Below, in pieces: positions 32,221 to 40,983 of a DNA stretch of 56,665 bases. The position numbers and the translations under genes were made by a program. Position 1 is the stretch's first letter. The number at the start of each line of letters is the position of its first letter. This DNA is from Mesorhizobium sp. Root552 (GTDB lineage: Bacteria; Pseudomonadota; Alphaproteobacteria; Rhizobiales; Rhizobiaceae). The notes beneath the pieces are model-generated. The model made no database searches. It was not told the DNA's origin and worked only from the letters and a program-made list of their open reading frames with translations. The stretch covers positions 39,274 to 95,938 of the forward strand of contig NZ_LMFV01000006.1 of the NCBI RefSeq assembly GCF_001427285.1, written 5' to 3'.

Positions 32221-33330
32221 ATGGTTGGCGTGGGCCTTATCGGGACCGGCTTCATGGGCAAGTGCCACGCGATGGCATGGAACGCGGTTGGTACAGTTTT
32301 CCCGGAAGCTGGAAAGGTGAAACTCGTGCATTTAGGCGAGGCCAACGAAGAGTTTGCGCGCCGGCGGGCGGCGGAGTTCGGGTTTATCCGGTCATCCGGT
32401 GACTGGCGGGCGGTGATTGAAGATCCGGACGTCGATGTGGTGTCGCTGACGACACCCAACCAGTTCCATCCGGAGATGGCGATTGCGGCACTCGAGGCAG
32501 GCAAACATCTGTGGTGTGAAAAACCGATGGCGCCTGCTTTTGCCGATGCCGATGCGATGGTTTCGAGCGCACGCCAGTCAGGCAGGGTCGCGATCCTTGG
32601 CTACAACTACATCCAGAGCCCGGCTGTCCGTCATATCGGCAAGCTGCTCGATGAGGACGCCATCGGCGATGTCAACCATCTGCGCATCGAGATGGACGAA
32701 GACTTCATGGCAGACCCGGAAGCGCTGTTCTTCTGGAAACATGAGGCGGCGTCGGGATACGGCGCGCTCGACGATTTCGCGGTGCATCCGTTGTCGTTGA
32801 TCTCGGTTCTCTTTGGCCGGGTAGCACGCGTCATGTGTGACATGGCCAAGCCATACAAGGACCGTGTGACGGACAACGGCAACAGCCGGCCAGTCGAAAC
32901 TTACGACATCGCCAGCGTGCTGATGCGGCTGGAAAACGGCGTTGCCGCCACATTGCAGGTGAACCGTTCGGCATGGGGCCGTAAAGGGCGGATTGCGTTG
33001 CAGATATTCGGCTCGAAGGGCTCCATCCTCTTCGATCAGGAACGTTTCAACGAGCTTCAGCTTTATCTGACGTCCGATCGTCCATTAGAACAGGGCTACC
33101 GGACTGTCCTTATTGGCCCATCACATAGCCCTTACGGCGCATTCGTTCCGGCGCCCGGACACGGGCTTGGCTTCAACGACCTCAAGATTGTCGAGTGCCG
33201 CGAGTTGTTGGAACGCATTGCCGGCAGACCGTCGCGAACGATTGATTTCGCCGAGGGGCTCGAAATCGAGCGAACTGTTCACGCCATGGCGCGGTCGTTC
33301 GACGAAGGAAAGTGGATCGAGGTCAGATGA
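32221..33330 (+). CDS. Gfo/Idh/MocA-family oxidoreductase
   Basis: A 369-residue NAD(P)-dependent dehydrogenase. The N-terminal Rossmann fold has VGLIGTGFMGKCHAMAW at residues 4-20 and the EKP motif in LWCEKPMAPAFADA (about 100). The C-terminal substrate domain has GYNYIQSPAVRHIGKLL, the Asp/His catalytic region SGYGALDDFAVHPLSLI and a long beta sheet. Position next to iolR with a shared operator suggests it oxidises an inositol isomer (scyllo- or D-chiro-type) or a related cyclitol, in addition to IolG. GGAGAG precedes the ATG by a few bases. It is convergent with the SDR gene. Confidence 0.88.
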   Translation: MVGVGLIGTGFMGKCHAMAWNAVGTVFPEAGKVKLVHLGEANEEFARRRAAEFGFIRSSGDWRAVIEDPDVDVVSLTTPNQFHPEMAIAALEAGKHLWCEKPMAPAFADADAMVSSARQSGRVAILGYNYIQSPAVRHIGKLLDEDAIGDVNHLRIEMDEDFMADPEALFFWKHEAASGYGALDDFAVHPLSLISVLFGRVARVMCDMAKPYKDRVTDNGNSRPVETYDIASVLMRLENGVAATLQVNRSAWGRKGRIALQIFGSKGSILFDQERFNELQLYLTSDRPLEQGYRTVLIGPSHSPYGAFVPAPGHGLGFNDLKIVECRELLERIAGRPSRTIDFAEGLEIERTVHAMARSFDEGKWIEVR

Positions 33331-33346
33331 TCCCGATCCATTGCAA

Positions 33347-34141
33347 CTACTCCCCGACCACGCCGGCAATGTTCTGGTCGTAGTCTACCAGAGACCCGGT
33401 CATGACGCCGGATTGTGGGCTCAGCATGTAAGTGATTAGCCGGGCAAGTTGTGCAGGCTTGACCAGTTGTCCCATCGGCTGTGCAGCCTCGGCTTTTTCC
33501 AGCCAGTCCGCTGGCGCATTGTGGAATTTCGCCTGCACCATGGCTTCGCCTTCCGTGTCCATCCAGCCGGGCAGCACTGCGTTGCAGCGAATGCGGTTTG
33601 CGCGATAGGCACTCGCCACATTCTTGGTTAGCGTCATCAACGCGCCCTTGCTGGTTGAATAAGGTGTCAGGAAAGACTGGCCCGCATGTGCCGACATCGA
33701 CAGAACGTTGACGATCGATCCCGGCGCTTTGCTTTCCAGCAACTGCCTGACTACGCCTTGCATGAGGAAGAACGGGCCGCGCACATTGGTGGCGAAGATT
33801 CGGTCGAACAGATCCTGCGTGGTATCGATCAGCGATCCACGGGCCGAGGTTGCTGCGGCATTGACGAGGCCATTGATGTTGCCGAAATGCTTGCAGGCCA
33901 TCTCGATCACGCGCTGGCAATCGGCAACATTTGCCACGTCGGCGCTCATGAATATCGCGTCCACGCCTCTGTTGCACAAAGCCGCCGCGGCCTTGCCGCC
34001 CTTCTCCTGAGAGCGGCCCACGAGTGCCAGCGCCTTGCAACCTTCATCGGCAAGCGCCTCTGCAACGGCAAAACCGATACCTTGCGCGCCGCCGGTCACG
34101 ATGGCGCGCGTTTGCGCATTGCGGCTGTCCGTTCCGTTCAT
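33347..34141 (-). CDS. SDR-family oxidoreductase
   Basis: A 264-residue classical short-chain dehydrogenase. The cofactor motif is VTGGAQGIGFAVAEAL at residues 15-30. NAAAT stands for the NAG motif. The catalytic Ser is in VLSMSAHAGQ and the YSTSK motif (Tyr and Lys) follows. It ends with GSLVDYDQNI. It is the last gene of the inositol importer-iolG operon (15 bp after iolG), so it probably oxidises or reduces a cyclitol or a sugar-derived intermediate, but the substrate is not readable from sequence. Confidence 0.88.
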   Translation of the reverse strand: MNGTDSRNAQTRAIVTGGAQGIGFAVAEALADEGCKALALVGRSQEKGGKAAAALCNRGVDAIFMSADVANVADCQRVIEMACKHFGNINGLVNAAATSARGSLIDTTQDLFDRIFATNVRGPFFLMQGVVRQLLESKAPGSIVNVLSMSAHAGQSFLTPYSTSKGALMTLTKNVASAYRANRIRCNAVLPGWMDTEGEAMVQAKFHNAPADWLEKAEAAQPMGQLVKPAQLARLITYMLSPQSGVMTGSLVDYDQNIAGVVGE

Positions 34142-34156
34142 GGTGCTATGTCCTTG

Positions 34157-35158
34157 TCAACGCGCAGCATCGACGCGCACGGTCTTGCCTTGCTTGGCCG
34201 ATTTAAGCGCAGCCTCGGCCAGTTTGAGTGCTGCCAGCCCGTCCTGCCCGTCAGGGTGCACCTTCTTGCCTGCCGTTGCCGAGGCGATGAACGCGGCAAT
34301 TTCGTTGGCATAGGCATCTGTATAGCGGGTCATGAAGAAGTCATGCAGGGGTGGTCGGGTGTAGCCTTTGTCGTTGGCGAGTTCGATCGATACCGGCCGC
34401 TGGTTTTCTGCCGCGATCATGCCTTTCGATCCGTGCACTTCGATGCGCTGGTCGTAGCCGTAGGTCGCGCGCCGCGAATTCGAGATCAGGCACTGCTTGC
34501 CGGATTTCGTCTCAAGGATGACGCTGACGCTGTCGAAATCACCGGCCGCGCCGATCTTCTTGTCGACCAGAACGGAGGCATGGGCGCTGACTGAAACGGG
34601 CTCTTCGCCCAGCAGGAAGCGGGCCATATCGAAGTCGTGGATGGTCATGTCGCGAAAGATGCCGCCCGAGCGGGCAATGTAGTCGAGTGGCGGCGGGCCT
34701 GGGTCCCGTGAAGTTATCGTCACTATTTCGACGGTGCCGATAGCGCCGTCGTCAATCGCCTTGCGCACTGCCGCGAAATGCGGATCGAAGCGGCGGTTGA
34801 ACCCAACCATCAGCGTTGCCTTGGTCTTCTCCACCACGGCCAGGCATTTCTCCACGCGCTTGACGTCAAGGTGGATTGGCTTTTCGCAGAAGATCGCCTT
34901 GCCGGCTTTGGCAAAGCGTTCGATCAGTTCGGCATGTGTGTCGGTCGGCGTGCAGATAATGACGGCATCTATGTCATCGGCCTTCTCGATGGCATCGATG
35001 GTGCGGACCTCCGCGCCGTAGTTTGACGAGATTTCCTTGGCCGCCTTTTCGTCCGCGTCGGCGACTGCCATCAAGCGCGCTTTCGGATTGGCGGCAACAG
35101 CGCGCGCATGCACCTTGCCGATGCGGCCCGCCCCAAGCAGGCCAAATCGAATTGTCAT
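34157..35158 (-). CDS. iolG: Inositol 2-dehydrogenase
   Basis: A 333-residue Gfo/Idh/MocA enzyme, close to myo-inositol 2-dehydrogenase in length and motifs: FGLLGAGRIGKVHARAV (residues 5-21), AIFCEKPIHLDVKRVE, LMVGFNRRFDPHF, and GGIFRDMTIHDFDMARFLLG containing the catalytic Asp and His. It oxidises myo-inositol to scyllo-inosose, the first step before IolE. The ATG at 35158 is used; upstream in-frame residues overlap the ABC ATPase gene. It stands downstream of the importer genes, which fits import followed by immediate oxidation. Confidence 0.9.
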   Translation of the reverse strand: MTIRFGLLGAGRIGKVHARAVAANPKARLMAVADADEKAAKEISSNYGAEVRTIDAIEKADDIDAVIICTPTDTHAELIERFAKAGKAIFCEKPIHLDVKRVEKCLAVVEKTKATLMVGFNRRFDPHFAAVRKAIDDGAIGTVEIVTITSRDPGPPPLDYIARSGGIFRDMTIHDFDMARFLLGEEPVSVSAHASVLVDKKIGAAGDFDSVSVILETKSGKQCLISNSRRATYGYDQRIEVHGSKGMIAAENQRPVSIELANDKGYTRPPLHDFFMTRYTDAYANEIAAFIASATAGKKVHPDGQDGLAALKLAEAALKSAKQGKTVRVDAAR

Positions 35159-35204
35159 GATTCCCTCATTTTCAATGTTTCCAAGTTCTGTCGCGTGTCC
35201 GGCT

Positions 35205-35987
35205 TCAGGCAAAATCGGGCGCGTCGACAGCCGCCTTCACGCCTGTGATCAAGGATACGATCTCGTTGCCGTCCGTCTTGCTGCGATCGACGGCGCCGAC
35301 GATGCGGCCGCGCCGGAAAACCCAGATACGATCGACGAGGTCGAACACCTGCCTCAGGTTGTGGCTGATCAGGATAAGCGGAATGCCGCGACTTTTCAGT
35401 GTTCGAATGATGTTTTCCACTTGGGCCGTTTCCTGGACGCCAAGTGCCGCAGTCGGCTCGTCCATGATGATGAGCTTGGAAGCAAAGCTAGCTGCCCGGC
35501 TGATTGCCACGCACTGCCGCTGGCCGCCAGACATGTTGCGGATCTTGTTCCTCAGGTCCGGAATCTTGACGCCAGTCGTGCGCAAGGCGTCCTGCGCGTG
35601 CGCGAGCATCTTTCGTTCGTTGAGGATGCTGAAAGGCCCGAGGTTGAAGTAGCGTTCCTCGCGGCCAAGAAACAGGTTGGACGGCACGTCGAGGTCGTCG
35701 GCCAGCGCGAGATTCTGAAATACTGTCTCGATCCCGCAGTCCCGCGCCTCGATCGGACTTTTGAATTCGACCTTTTCGCCATCGAAGTAGATCTCGCCGG
35801 CGCTCGGTTGCTCGACGCCTGTGATCTGGCGCACGAAGGTCGATTTTCCCGCGCCGTTGTCGCCGACGATGGCGACATGTTCGCCGGCCTTCAGCTCGAA
35901 GTTGGCGTCCTCGAGCGCGTGGACGCCGCCATAGCGCTTGGCTAGCCCGACGGTCTTGAGAATCATATCTTTTTGCGTGTCGCTCAT
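35205..35987 (-). CDS. Sugar/inositol ABC transporter ATP-binding protein, single-domain
   Basis: A 260-residue ATPase of the CUT2 (ribose-type) class. Walker A is GDNGAGKSTFVRQ (about residues 38-50), the signature is MSGGQRQCVAISRA, Walker B is KLIIMDEPTAALG, and the switch is LISHNLRQVFDL. Most CUT2 ATPases (RbsA, IatA) are about 500 residues with two ATPase domains. This one has a single domain like FrcA, so it probably works as a homodimer. It starts 1 bp after the permease stop. Context assigns it to inositol uptake. Confidence 0.9.
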   Translation of the reverse strand: MSDTQKDMILKTVGLAKRYGGVHALEDANFELKAGEHVAIVGDNGAGKSTFVRQITGVEQPSAGEIYFDGEKVEFKSPIEARDCGIETVFQNLALADDLDVPSNLFLGREERYFNLGPFSILNERKMLAHAQDALRTTGVKIPDLRNKIRNMSGGQRQCVAISRAASFASKLIIMDEPTAALGVQETAQVENIIRTLKSRGIPLILISHNLRQVFDLVDRIWVFRRGRIVGAVDRSKTDGNEIVSLITGVKAAVDAPDFA

Positions 35988-35988
35988 C

Positions 35989-37011
35989 TCAACTCCTGCC
36001 GCGATAGCGTTGGCGATAGACGTCGAGCACGACCGCACCGACAATGATCAGGCCCTTGAGCATCTCCTGATAATAGGCGTCAATGCGCAGGAAGGTGAAT
36101 CCCGAAATGATGACGCCGAAAATCAGCATGCCGAGCGTCGTGCCCACGATGGAGCCGCGCCCTCCGGCCAGCGAAGTGCCGCCGATGACGGCCATGGCGA
36201 TGGCATCAAGTTCATACATGACGCCCATGCCTGATTGCGCCGTCAGCCCCCGTGCCGAAAGCACGACCCCGGCAAGGCCCGCCAGAACGCCGGCGATGAC
36301 GTAGACCAGAATGAGATGCCGCTCGACATTGATGCCCGAGACACGTGCGGCCTGCTCATTCGAGCCGATGGCGTAGGTGTGGCGCCCATAGATCGTGTAG
36401 CGCAGGATCAACTGGAACAGGATTGCCATGGCGATGAAGATAAGTACCGGCGTCATGCCAGCGCCGATGGCGGCATAACTATCTGTGGGGAATGAGACAG
36501 GCTGGCCCTTGGTGTACCATTTGGCGATGCCGCGCGCGGTGACCATCATGCCCAGGGTCGCTATGAAAGGTGGAATTCTGGTGTAGGCGATCAGCAATCC
36601 GTTGATCAGGCCCGCGAGCAGGCCGCAGCCGAGACCGATGGCAATCGGTACGACCACTGGCAGGTCGGTCAATCCGGGAAAGACGGCGCGCGGATAGGTG
36701 CTGACCTGCGCGAAGCTCATGGCGATCATGGCGGTCGCGCCAACGACCGACCCCGACGACAGGTCGATGCCCCCGGTGATGATGACTTGCGTCACGCCGA
36801 TAGCGATGATGCCGACGACCGACACCTGCAGGATCATGATCCTCAGCCGCTCTCCGTTGGCGAGGAAGCTCTGGCCCTGAACCAGCCAGCCAAGAATTTC
36901 AAAGACAATCGCAATGACGAGCAGCCCGATCAGGACGTTGATCTCGGCTGGGCGATTGCGCCGGACCGGCAGGGCTTCGGAGGTCTTTGTCGGGTTCGCA
37001 ACCTCGGTCAT
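35989..37011 (-). CDS. Sugar/inositol ABC transporter permease
   Basis: A 340-residue membrane protein of the RbsC/CUT2 family with about nine or ten hydrophobic segments. Landmarks are [24 protein letters not shown] in the first half, [39 protein letters not shown] (the coupling loop) and [22 protein letters not shown]. It forms the inner membrane pore as a homodimer. The 151-bp gap upstream holds the hairpin that follows the binding-protein gene. Confidence 0.92.
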   Translation of the reverse strand: MTEVANPTKTSEALPVRRNRPAEINVLIGLLVIAIVFEILGWLVQGQSFLANGERLRIMILQVSVVGIIAIGVTQVIITGGIDLSSGSVVGATAMIAMSFAQVSTYPRAVFPGLTDLPVVVPIAIGLGCGLLAGLINGLLIAYTRIPPFIATLGMMVTARGIAKWYTKGQPVSFPTDSYAAIGAGMTPVLIFIAMAILFQLILRYTIYGRHTYAIGSNEQAARVSGINVERHLILVYVIAGVLAGLAGVVLSARGLTAQSGMGVMYELDAIAMAVIGGTSLAGGRGSIVGTTLGMLIFGVIISGFTFLRIDAYYQEMLKGLIIVGAVVLDVYRQRYRGRS

Positions 37012-37118
37012 GATGTGCCCTCGTATCCGCTCATGTCATGGCAGCTCGACGCAAGTCAGATCAGCTCTGCCCCATCGATCACAGGCGCCAAACTGCATCC
37101 GCCGAGCTGACGTTTCGA

Positions 37119-37147
37119 TGCCTGGGCGTGTTGTCGACGCCCAGGCA
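37119..37147 (-). terminator. Intercistronic hairpin after the inositol binding-protein gene
   Basis: A perfect 11-bp inverted repeat, TGCCTGGGCGT and ACGCCCAGGCA, with a 7-base loop. It lies 15 bp past the stop of the binding-protein gene and 107 bp before the permease start. There is no T-run, so partial termination or mRNA protection is more likely than complete termination. Confidence 0.6.
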
Positions 37148-37162
37148 AAGCTGTCCCCAAGT

Positions 37163-38104
37163 TCAGTTCTTCGACAGATATTCGTCGACGTTGGCGGGCG
37201 TCACCAGCTTGAACGGGATGTAGACCTTGGTATCCACCTTCTCGCCCCTGGCAATCTTTAGCGCGGTGTCCACTGCACCTTTGCCCTGGCCCGCCGCGTC
37301 CTGGAACACGGTGACCTTCAGGTCTCCGGCTTTCATCGCGGCAAGTGCGTCTTGCGTGGCGTCAACGCCTCCGATGATTTCCTTGGTTGTGTCCTTGCCG
37401 GCGGCCTTGAGCGCCTGGATCGCACCGATCGCCATTTCATCATTGTTCGAGACGACTGCGTCGAACTGCACGCCAGCCGACAACCAGTTGGTCATCAGGT
37501 CGGAAGCCTGGGTGCGCTGCCAGTTGGCGGTCTGCTCTTCCACGATCTTCATGAATGAACATTCCGGCGTGGCGATGACGTCGTGAACGTCTTGTGTCCG
37601 CTGGCGCGCAGCTTGGTTGGAGAGTTCGCCCATCATGACGACGATGTTCGCTTCCGTTTTGCCGGCCTCTTTGAGCAGGCGGCAGATTTCCTGCGTTTCC
37701 AAAGTTCCGGATTCACGTTCGTCGGATGCGACGAAGGCCTGCTTTTCAGGCAGTTGATCGACGTTCACGGGCTCCCGGTTGACATAGACGAGAGGGATTC
37801 CGGCATCCGCGGCGATTTTGGACAGGGCAACTGTCGCGTCCGTATCGACCGGGTTCACGATGATGGCGCTGACGCCGCTGGCGATGAAATTCTGTACCTG
37901 GCTCTGCTGCTTGGCCACGTCGTTCTGTGCGTCCTCGACCTGCAAGGTCACGCCGTCGAGCGTCTTGCCGTAATCGATCATGCCGTTGCGCAGTACTGTC
38001 AGGAAATTGTCGTCGAACAGCGCCATCGACACACCGATGTTTTCAGCAAAGGCAGAGCCTGTCATCAGCGCCGAAAGCGCAGCGCCCAAAAGCAGTTTTC
38101 TCAT
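37163..38104 (-). CDS. Sugar/inositol ABC transporter substrate-binding protein
   Basis: A 313-residue periplasmic binding protein of the RbsB/IbpA type. A signal peptide spans residues 1-20 (MRKLLLGAALSALMTGSAFA). Mature features are IGVSMALFDDNFLTVLRNGM, SGVSAIIVNPVDTDAT, IPLVYVNREPV, the hinge around FDAVVSNNDEMAIGAIQALKAAGK, and the C-terminal VYIPFKLVTPANVDEYL. These are close to inositol-binding proteins. The ATG at 38104 starts the signal peptide; upstream frame residues to 38209 are not protein-like. It is the first gene of the importer-iolG-SDR operon, under the operator at 38246. Confidence 0.9.
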   Translation of the reverse strand: MRKLLLGAALSALMTGSAFAENIGVSMALFDDNFLTVLRNGMIDYGKTLDGVTLQVEDAQNDVAKQQSQVQNFIASGVSAIIVNPVDTDATVALSKIAADAGIPLVYVNREPVNVDQLPEKQAFVASDERESGTLETQEICRLLKEAGKTEANIVVMMGELSNQAARQRTQDVHDVIATPECSFMKIVEEQTANWQRTQASDLMTNWLSAGVQFDAVVSNNDEMAIGAIQALKAAGKDTTKEIIGGVDATQDALAAMKAGDLKVTVFQDAAGQGKGAVDTALKIARGEKVDTKVYIPFKLVTPANVDEYLSKN

Positions 38105-38245
38105 GTCACATCTCCTCCCACTGTTGGTGTCCGGCGGCACCGGTTGTTCCGGAATCCTCGGCTGGCCGAAGAATTGCTCCCGCTTCCTCGTTACATCCGT
38201 TCCTCGCAACGGGAACGGAATGTAAGAACCAAAATTAATACGTAT

Positions 38246-38280
38246 TGAAATATTTATTCCATTTGTGTGGCGAGCGTCAA
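38246..38280 (-). promoter_or_regulatory. Promoter and putative IolR operator of the inositol importer operon
   Basis: TGAAATATTTATTCCA (38246-38261) differs by one base from the site upstream of iolC. On the minus strand a -35-like TTGACG (38275-38280) is followed after 18 bases by TAAATA, so the palindrome covers the -10 region, as expected for a repressor site. A second palindrome, AATACGTATT, lies next to it. The rest of the 338-bp gap from 38105 to 38442 holds the leader of this operon and nothing else I can support. Confidence 0.6.
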
Positions 38281-38442
38281 GCCGGATTCCATGGCCATAG
38301 GGCAGGATTCCATATCTTGTGCCGCTTGATCTCTACGCGCATCGCGTGCGTGCTTTGAATTGGCTCAATGGCGTGCCGCCAAGGAGTTCGTCCCAATCGA
38401 ACATCACATCGGCTGAGTGCGCAGATCACCGCAGGTGGTGGA

Positions 38443-39498
38443 TCAGGCAGCATCCTTGGCCGCCTGGCGCAACAGCATGCCGAACAGGTCGCGGGGCTCG
38501 TCTGGATCGGCGAGCAAGTCGAGTTCATCGAAACGCTTCGTGTGGAGAAGCTGGTCGCGGACATATCGGAGTGCCGAGAAGTCTTCGATGGCGAAGCCGA
38601 CTGAATCGAACAGGGTAATTTCGCTGGGATCGTGACGGCCTGCTACCTTGCCTGTCATCACCTGCCACAACTCGACCACTGGATAGTCGGCGGCAAGCTG
38701 CTGGATTTCTCCTTCGATGCGCGTCTGAGGCGGATACTCGACAACGATTTTGGAGCGCAGCAGTATATCGCGATGCAGTTCGGTCTTGCCGGGGCAATCG
38801 CCGCCAACGGCATTGATGTGCACACCGGTGCCGACCATGTTGTCGGTCAGTATCGTCGCGTACTGCTTGTCGGCTGTCACGGTGGTAATAATATGTGCGC
38901 CTTCGACCGCTTCCTGCCCGCTCGTGCATATGGCGATGTCAAAGCCGAGCCCTTTGAGGTTGCTCGCACATTTGCGGCTGGCCGAGATGTTGATGTCGTA
39001 AAGCCGCAGTTTGTTGACACCGAGCAGGGCCTTGAAGGCTATCGCCTGGAATTCCGATTGGGCGCCATTGCCGATGATCGCCATCGTGTCTGAACCCTTC
39101 GGTGCAAGGTATTTGGCCGCCACCGCCGAAGTAGCAGCCGTTCGGAGCGCCGTGAGGATCGTCATTTCGGTGAGCAGCATCGGATAGCCTGAGCCGACAT
39201 CGGCAAGCACGCCGAAGGCAGTCACGGTCTGGCGGCCCTCGCGCATGTTCTTGGGATGGCCGTTGACGTATTTGAAGCCGTAGAGCTGGCCGTCGCTGGT
39301 TGGCATGAGTTCAATGACGCCGTCATGGCTATGCGAGGCGACGCGCGGCGTCTTGTCGAACAGTTCCCAACGCCGGAAGTCTTCCTCGATGTAGACGGCA
39401 AGATCGGTGAGGAAGCGATCCACGCCGATATCCAGAACCAGCTTCATCATGTTCTCGACACTGACGAAGGGCACGATGTTCAAATTGGCAATGGTCAT
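38443..39498 (-). CDS. Ornithine cyclodeaminase
   Basis: A 351-residue NAD-dependent enzyme of the ornithine cyclodeaminase/mu-crystallin family that turns ornithine into proline and ammonia. Landmarks are the N-terminal dimer region, GFKYVNGHPKNMREGRQTVTAFGVL, the Rossmann motif MAIIGNGAQSEFQAIAF (about 135-150), and VHINAVGGDCPGKTELH with the catalytic Asp. It is an OCD of the long, Agrobacterium/rhizobial type. The ATG at 39498 shares one base with the arginase stop (TGATG). With arginase it makes a two-step arginine to proline route. Confidence 0.92.
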   Translation of the reverse strand: MTIANLNIVPFVSVENMMKLVLDIGVDRFLTDLAVYIEEDFRRWELFDKTPRVASHSHDGVIELMPTSDGQLYGFKYVNGHPKNMREGRQTVTAFGVLADVGSGYPMLLTEMTILTALRTAATSAVAAKYLAPKGSDTMAIIGNGAQSEFQAIAFKALLGVNKLRLYDINISASRKCASNLKGLGFDIAICTSGQEAVEGAHIITTVTADKQYATILTDNMVGTGVHINAVGGDCPGKTELHRDILLRSKIVVEYPPQTRIEGEIQQLAADYPVVELWQVMTGKVAGRHDPSEITLFDSVGFAIEDFSALRYVRDQLLHTKRFDELDLLADPDEPRDLFGMLLRQAAKDAA

Positions 39499-40418
39499 CA
39501 AAAGCTCCTCGTAGGCCGGTCCATGATACGACGGCCCATCAGGCTTGCTGTCAGATCGACGAGCAGGATGGCGGTGCGCCCTCGCTCGTCGAGGAACGGA
39601 TTGAGTTCGACCAGGTCGAGGCTGGTGACCAGCCCGCTGTCATGCAGCATTTCCATGACAAGATGCGCTTCACGAAAGGTCGCTCCGCCTGGAACGGTGG
39701 TGCCGACGGCCGGCGCAATGAACGGATCGAGGAAATCCACGTCGAGGCTAACGTGCAGGAGCCCGTTCTCCTGCCTCACTCGTTCGAGGAAGGCGCGCAG
39801 CAGCGGAGCCATGCCGTGTTCGTCGACCGTGCGCATATCGTGAACGGTAACGCCGGCGCGTGAAAGCGCCTCGCGCTCTGCCGGATCGACGCTTCGAATG
39901 CCGAGTGTACATACGCGCTTGGGATCAACGGTAGCCGCGCGAGCGGGGAAATAGCCTTCAAAGCCGGGCAGGCCGGATGCATAGGCAAGGGGTACGCCGT
40001 GCAGATTGCCGCTCGCCGTCGAATCGAGTGTATGAAAATCGGGATGCGCATCGAGCCATAGGACGAACAGGGGCCTGCCGGTTTCGGCTGCCCGGCGGGC
40101 AACACCCGACACCGTGCCTGCCGATATGCTGTGGTCGCCGCCCAGAAAGATCGGCATTGCATCGGCGCAAGCTGCATATGCGGCGTCGGCGATAGCAGCT
40201 GTCCATGCCGAGATCTCGGGCAGGGCCTTGAGAGCCTTGTTACTGTGCTGCGCCACAGGGACCGGTTTGGAAACCACCGTTCCCAAATCGGTCAACGTGT
40301 GGCCAAGCTCGACAAGCGCTTGTCCCAGGCCGGCGGTGCGCAGCGCACTCGGCCCCATTTCACAACCCATGCGGCCGGTTCCATCCTGGACCGGCGCTCC
40401 CAAAATCTTGCAATGCAT
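39498..40418 (-). CDS. Arginase
   Basis: A 306-residue manganese ureohydrolase with all metal-binding motifs: GGDHS (93-97), DAHPD (123-127) and SLDVDFLDP (224-232). It hydrolyses arginine to ornithine and urea. The N-terminal HCKILGAPVQDGTGRMGCEMGP is typical of the arginase proper rather than agmatinase or formimidoylglutamase. It is the first gene of the arginase-OCD operon and divergent from an Lrp-type regulator. Confidence 0.94.
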   Translation of the reverse strand: MHCKILGAPVQDGTGRMGCEMGPSALRTAGLGQALVELGHTLTDLGTVVSKPVPVAQHSNKALKALPEISAWTAAIADAAYAACADAMPIFLGGDHSISAGTVSGVARRAAETGRPLFVLWLDAHPDFHTLDSTASGNLHGVPLAYASGLPGFEGYFPARAATVDPKRVCTLGIRSVDPAEREALSRAGVTVHDMRTVDEHGMAPLLRAFLERVRQENGLLHVSLDVDFLDPFIAPAVGTTVPGGATFREAHLVMEMLHDSGLVTSLDLVELNPFLDERGRTAILLVDLTASLMGRRIMDRPTRSF

Positions 40419-40503
40419 ATGCTGTCCTCAACGAAGGAAAGTGGCATTGAACTGGAAGGGCTTGGCGAAATGAAGTGATCCAATTGACAGCTTTGATAGA
40501 ATG

Positions 40504-40543
40504 GGTGTCCATTCCGGTGGAATTGATTGTCAAAATGGACACC
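40504..40543. promoter_or_regulatory. Inverted-repeat operator between arginase and Lrp genes
   Basis: Perfect 10-bp arms GGTGTCCATT (40504-40513) and AATGGACACC (40534-40543) are 20 bp apart. Nested or nearby TTGACA (40484-40489) and TGTCAA elements add to the symmetry. The right arm ends 2 bp before the Lrp start codon, replacing any normal Shine-Dalgarno sequence, so binding there would block the regulator's own expression. It is likely the binding region of the Lrp-type protein. Confidence 0.55.
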
Positions 40544-40545
40544 AC

Positions 40546-40983
40546 ATGGACGATTTGGACAAAGGGCTTGTAACCCTGCTGCGCCATCGTGGGCGCCGCA
40601 GCATCTCCGATCTTGCGCTCGATCTCGGTGTTTCCCGCGCCACCGTGCGTGCACGAATGGCACGTCTGGAAAAAACCGGCGACATCGTTGGTTACACTGT
40701 GATCTTGCGTGCCGATGCCGTTAGCCAGCCCGTTCGCGGTATCATGCTCATCGAGATCGAGGGACATGCTGCCGATCGCGTCATCAGGTCTCTGGGCGGA
40801 TTCTCGGAAGTCTCGCAGATCCACACCACTAACGGCCGCTGGGATCTGGTCATCGAGCTTGGCACCGAGACGCTGGCGGATCTGGATGGTGTCCTGCGCA
40901 AGATCAGGCTCATCCCCGGAATCACTGGCAGCGAAACCAGCTTGCTGCTCGCAACTCCAAGAAGCACCAAGGCAAAATTGTAA
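40546..40983 (+). CDS. Lrp/AsnC-family regulator
   Basis: A 145-residue regulator. The N-terminal HTH (residues 1-60: DDLDKGLVTLLRHRGRRSISDLALDLGVSRATVRARMARLE) is followed by an RAM/ligand-binding domain (about 68-145, PVRGIMLIEIEGHAADRVIRSL, then TTNGRWDLVIELGTETL). It diverges from the arginase gene, and Lrp-type activators commonly respond to arginine or ornithine in such loci. The ATG at 40546 matches the family N-terminus; no purine-rich ribosome-binding site precedes it, so it may be translated from a leaderless or weakly initiated message. An upstream ATG at 40501 is in frame but would run through the operator. Confidence 0.9.
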   Translation: MDDLDKGLVTLLRHRGRRSISDLALDLGVSRATVRARMARLEKTGDIVGYTVILRADAVSQPVRGIMLIEIEGHAADRVIRSLGGFSEVSQIHTTNGRWDLVIELGTETLADLDGVLRKIRLIPGITGSETSLLLATPRSTKAKL

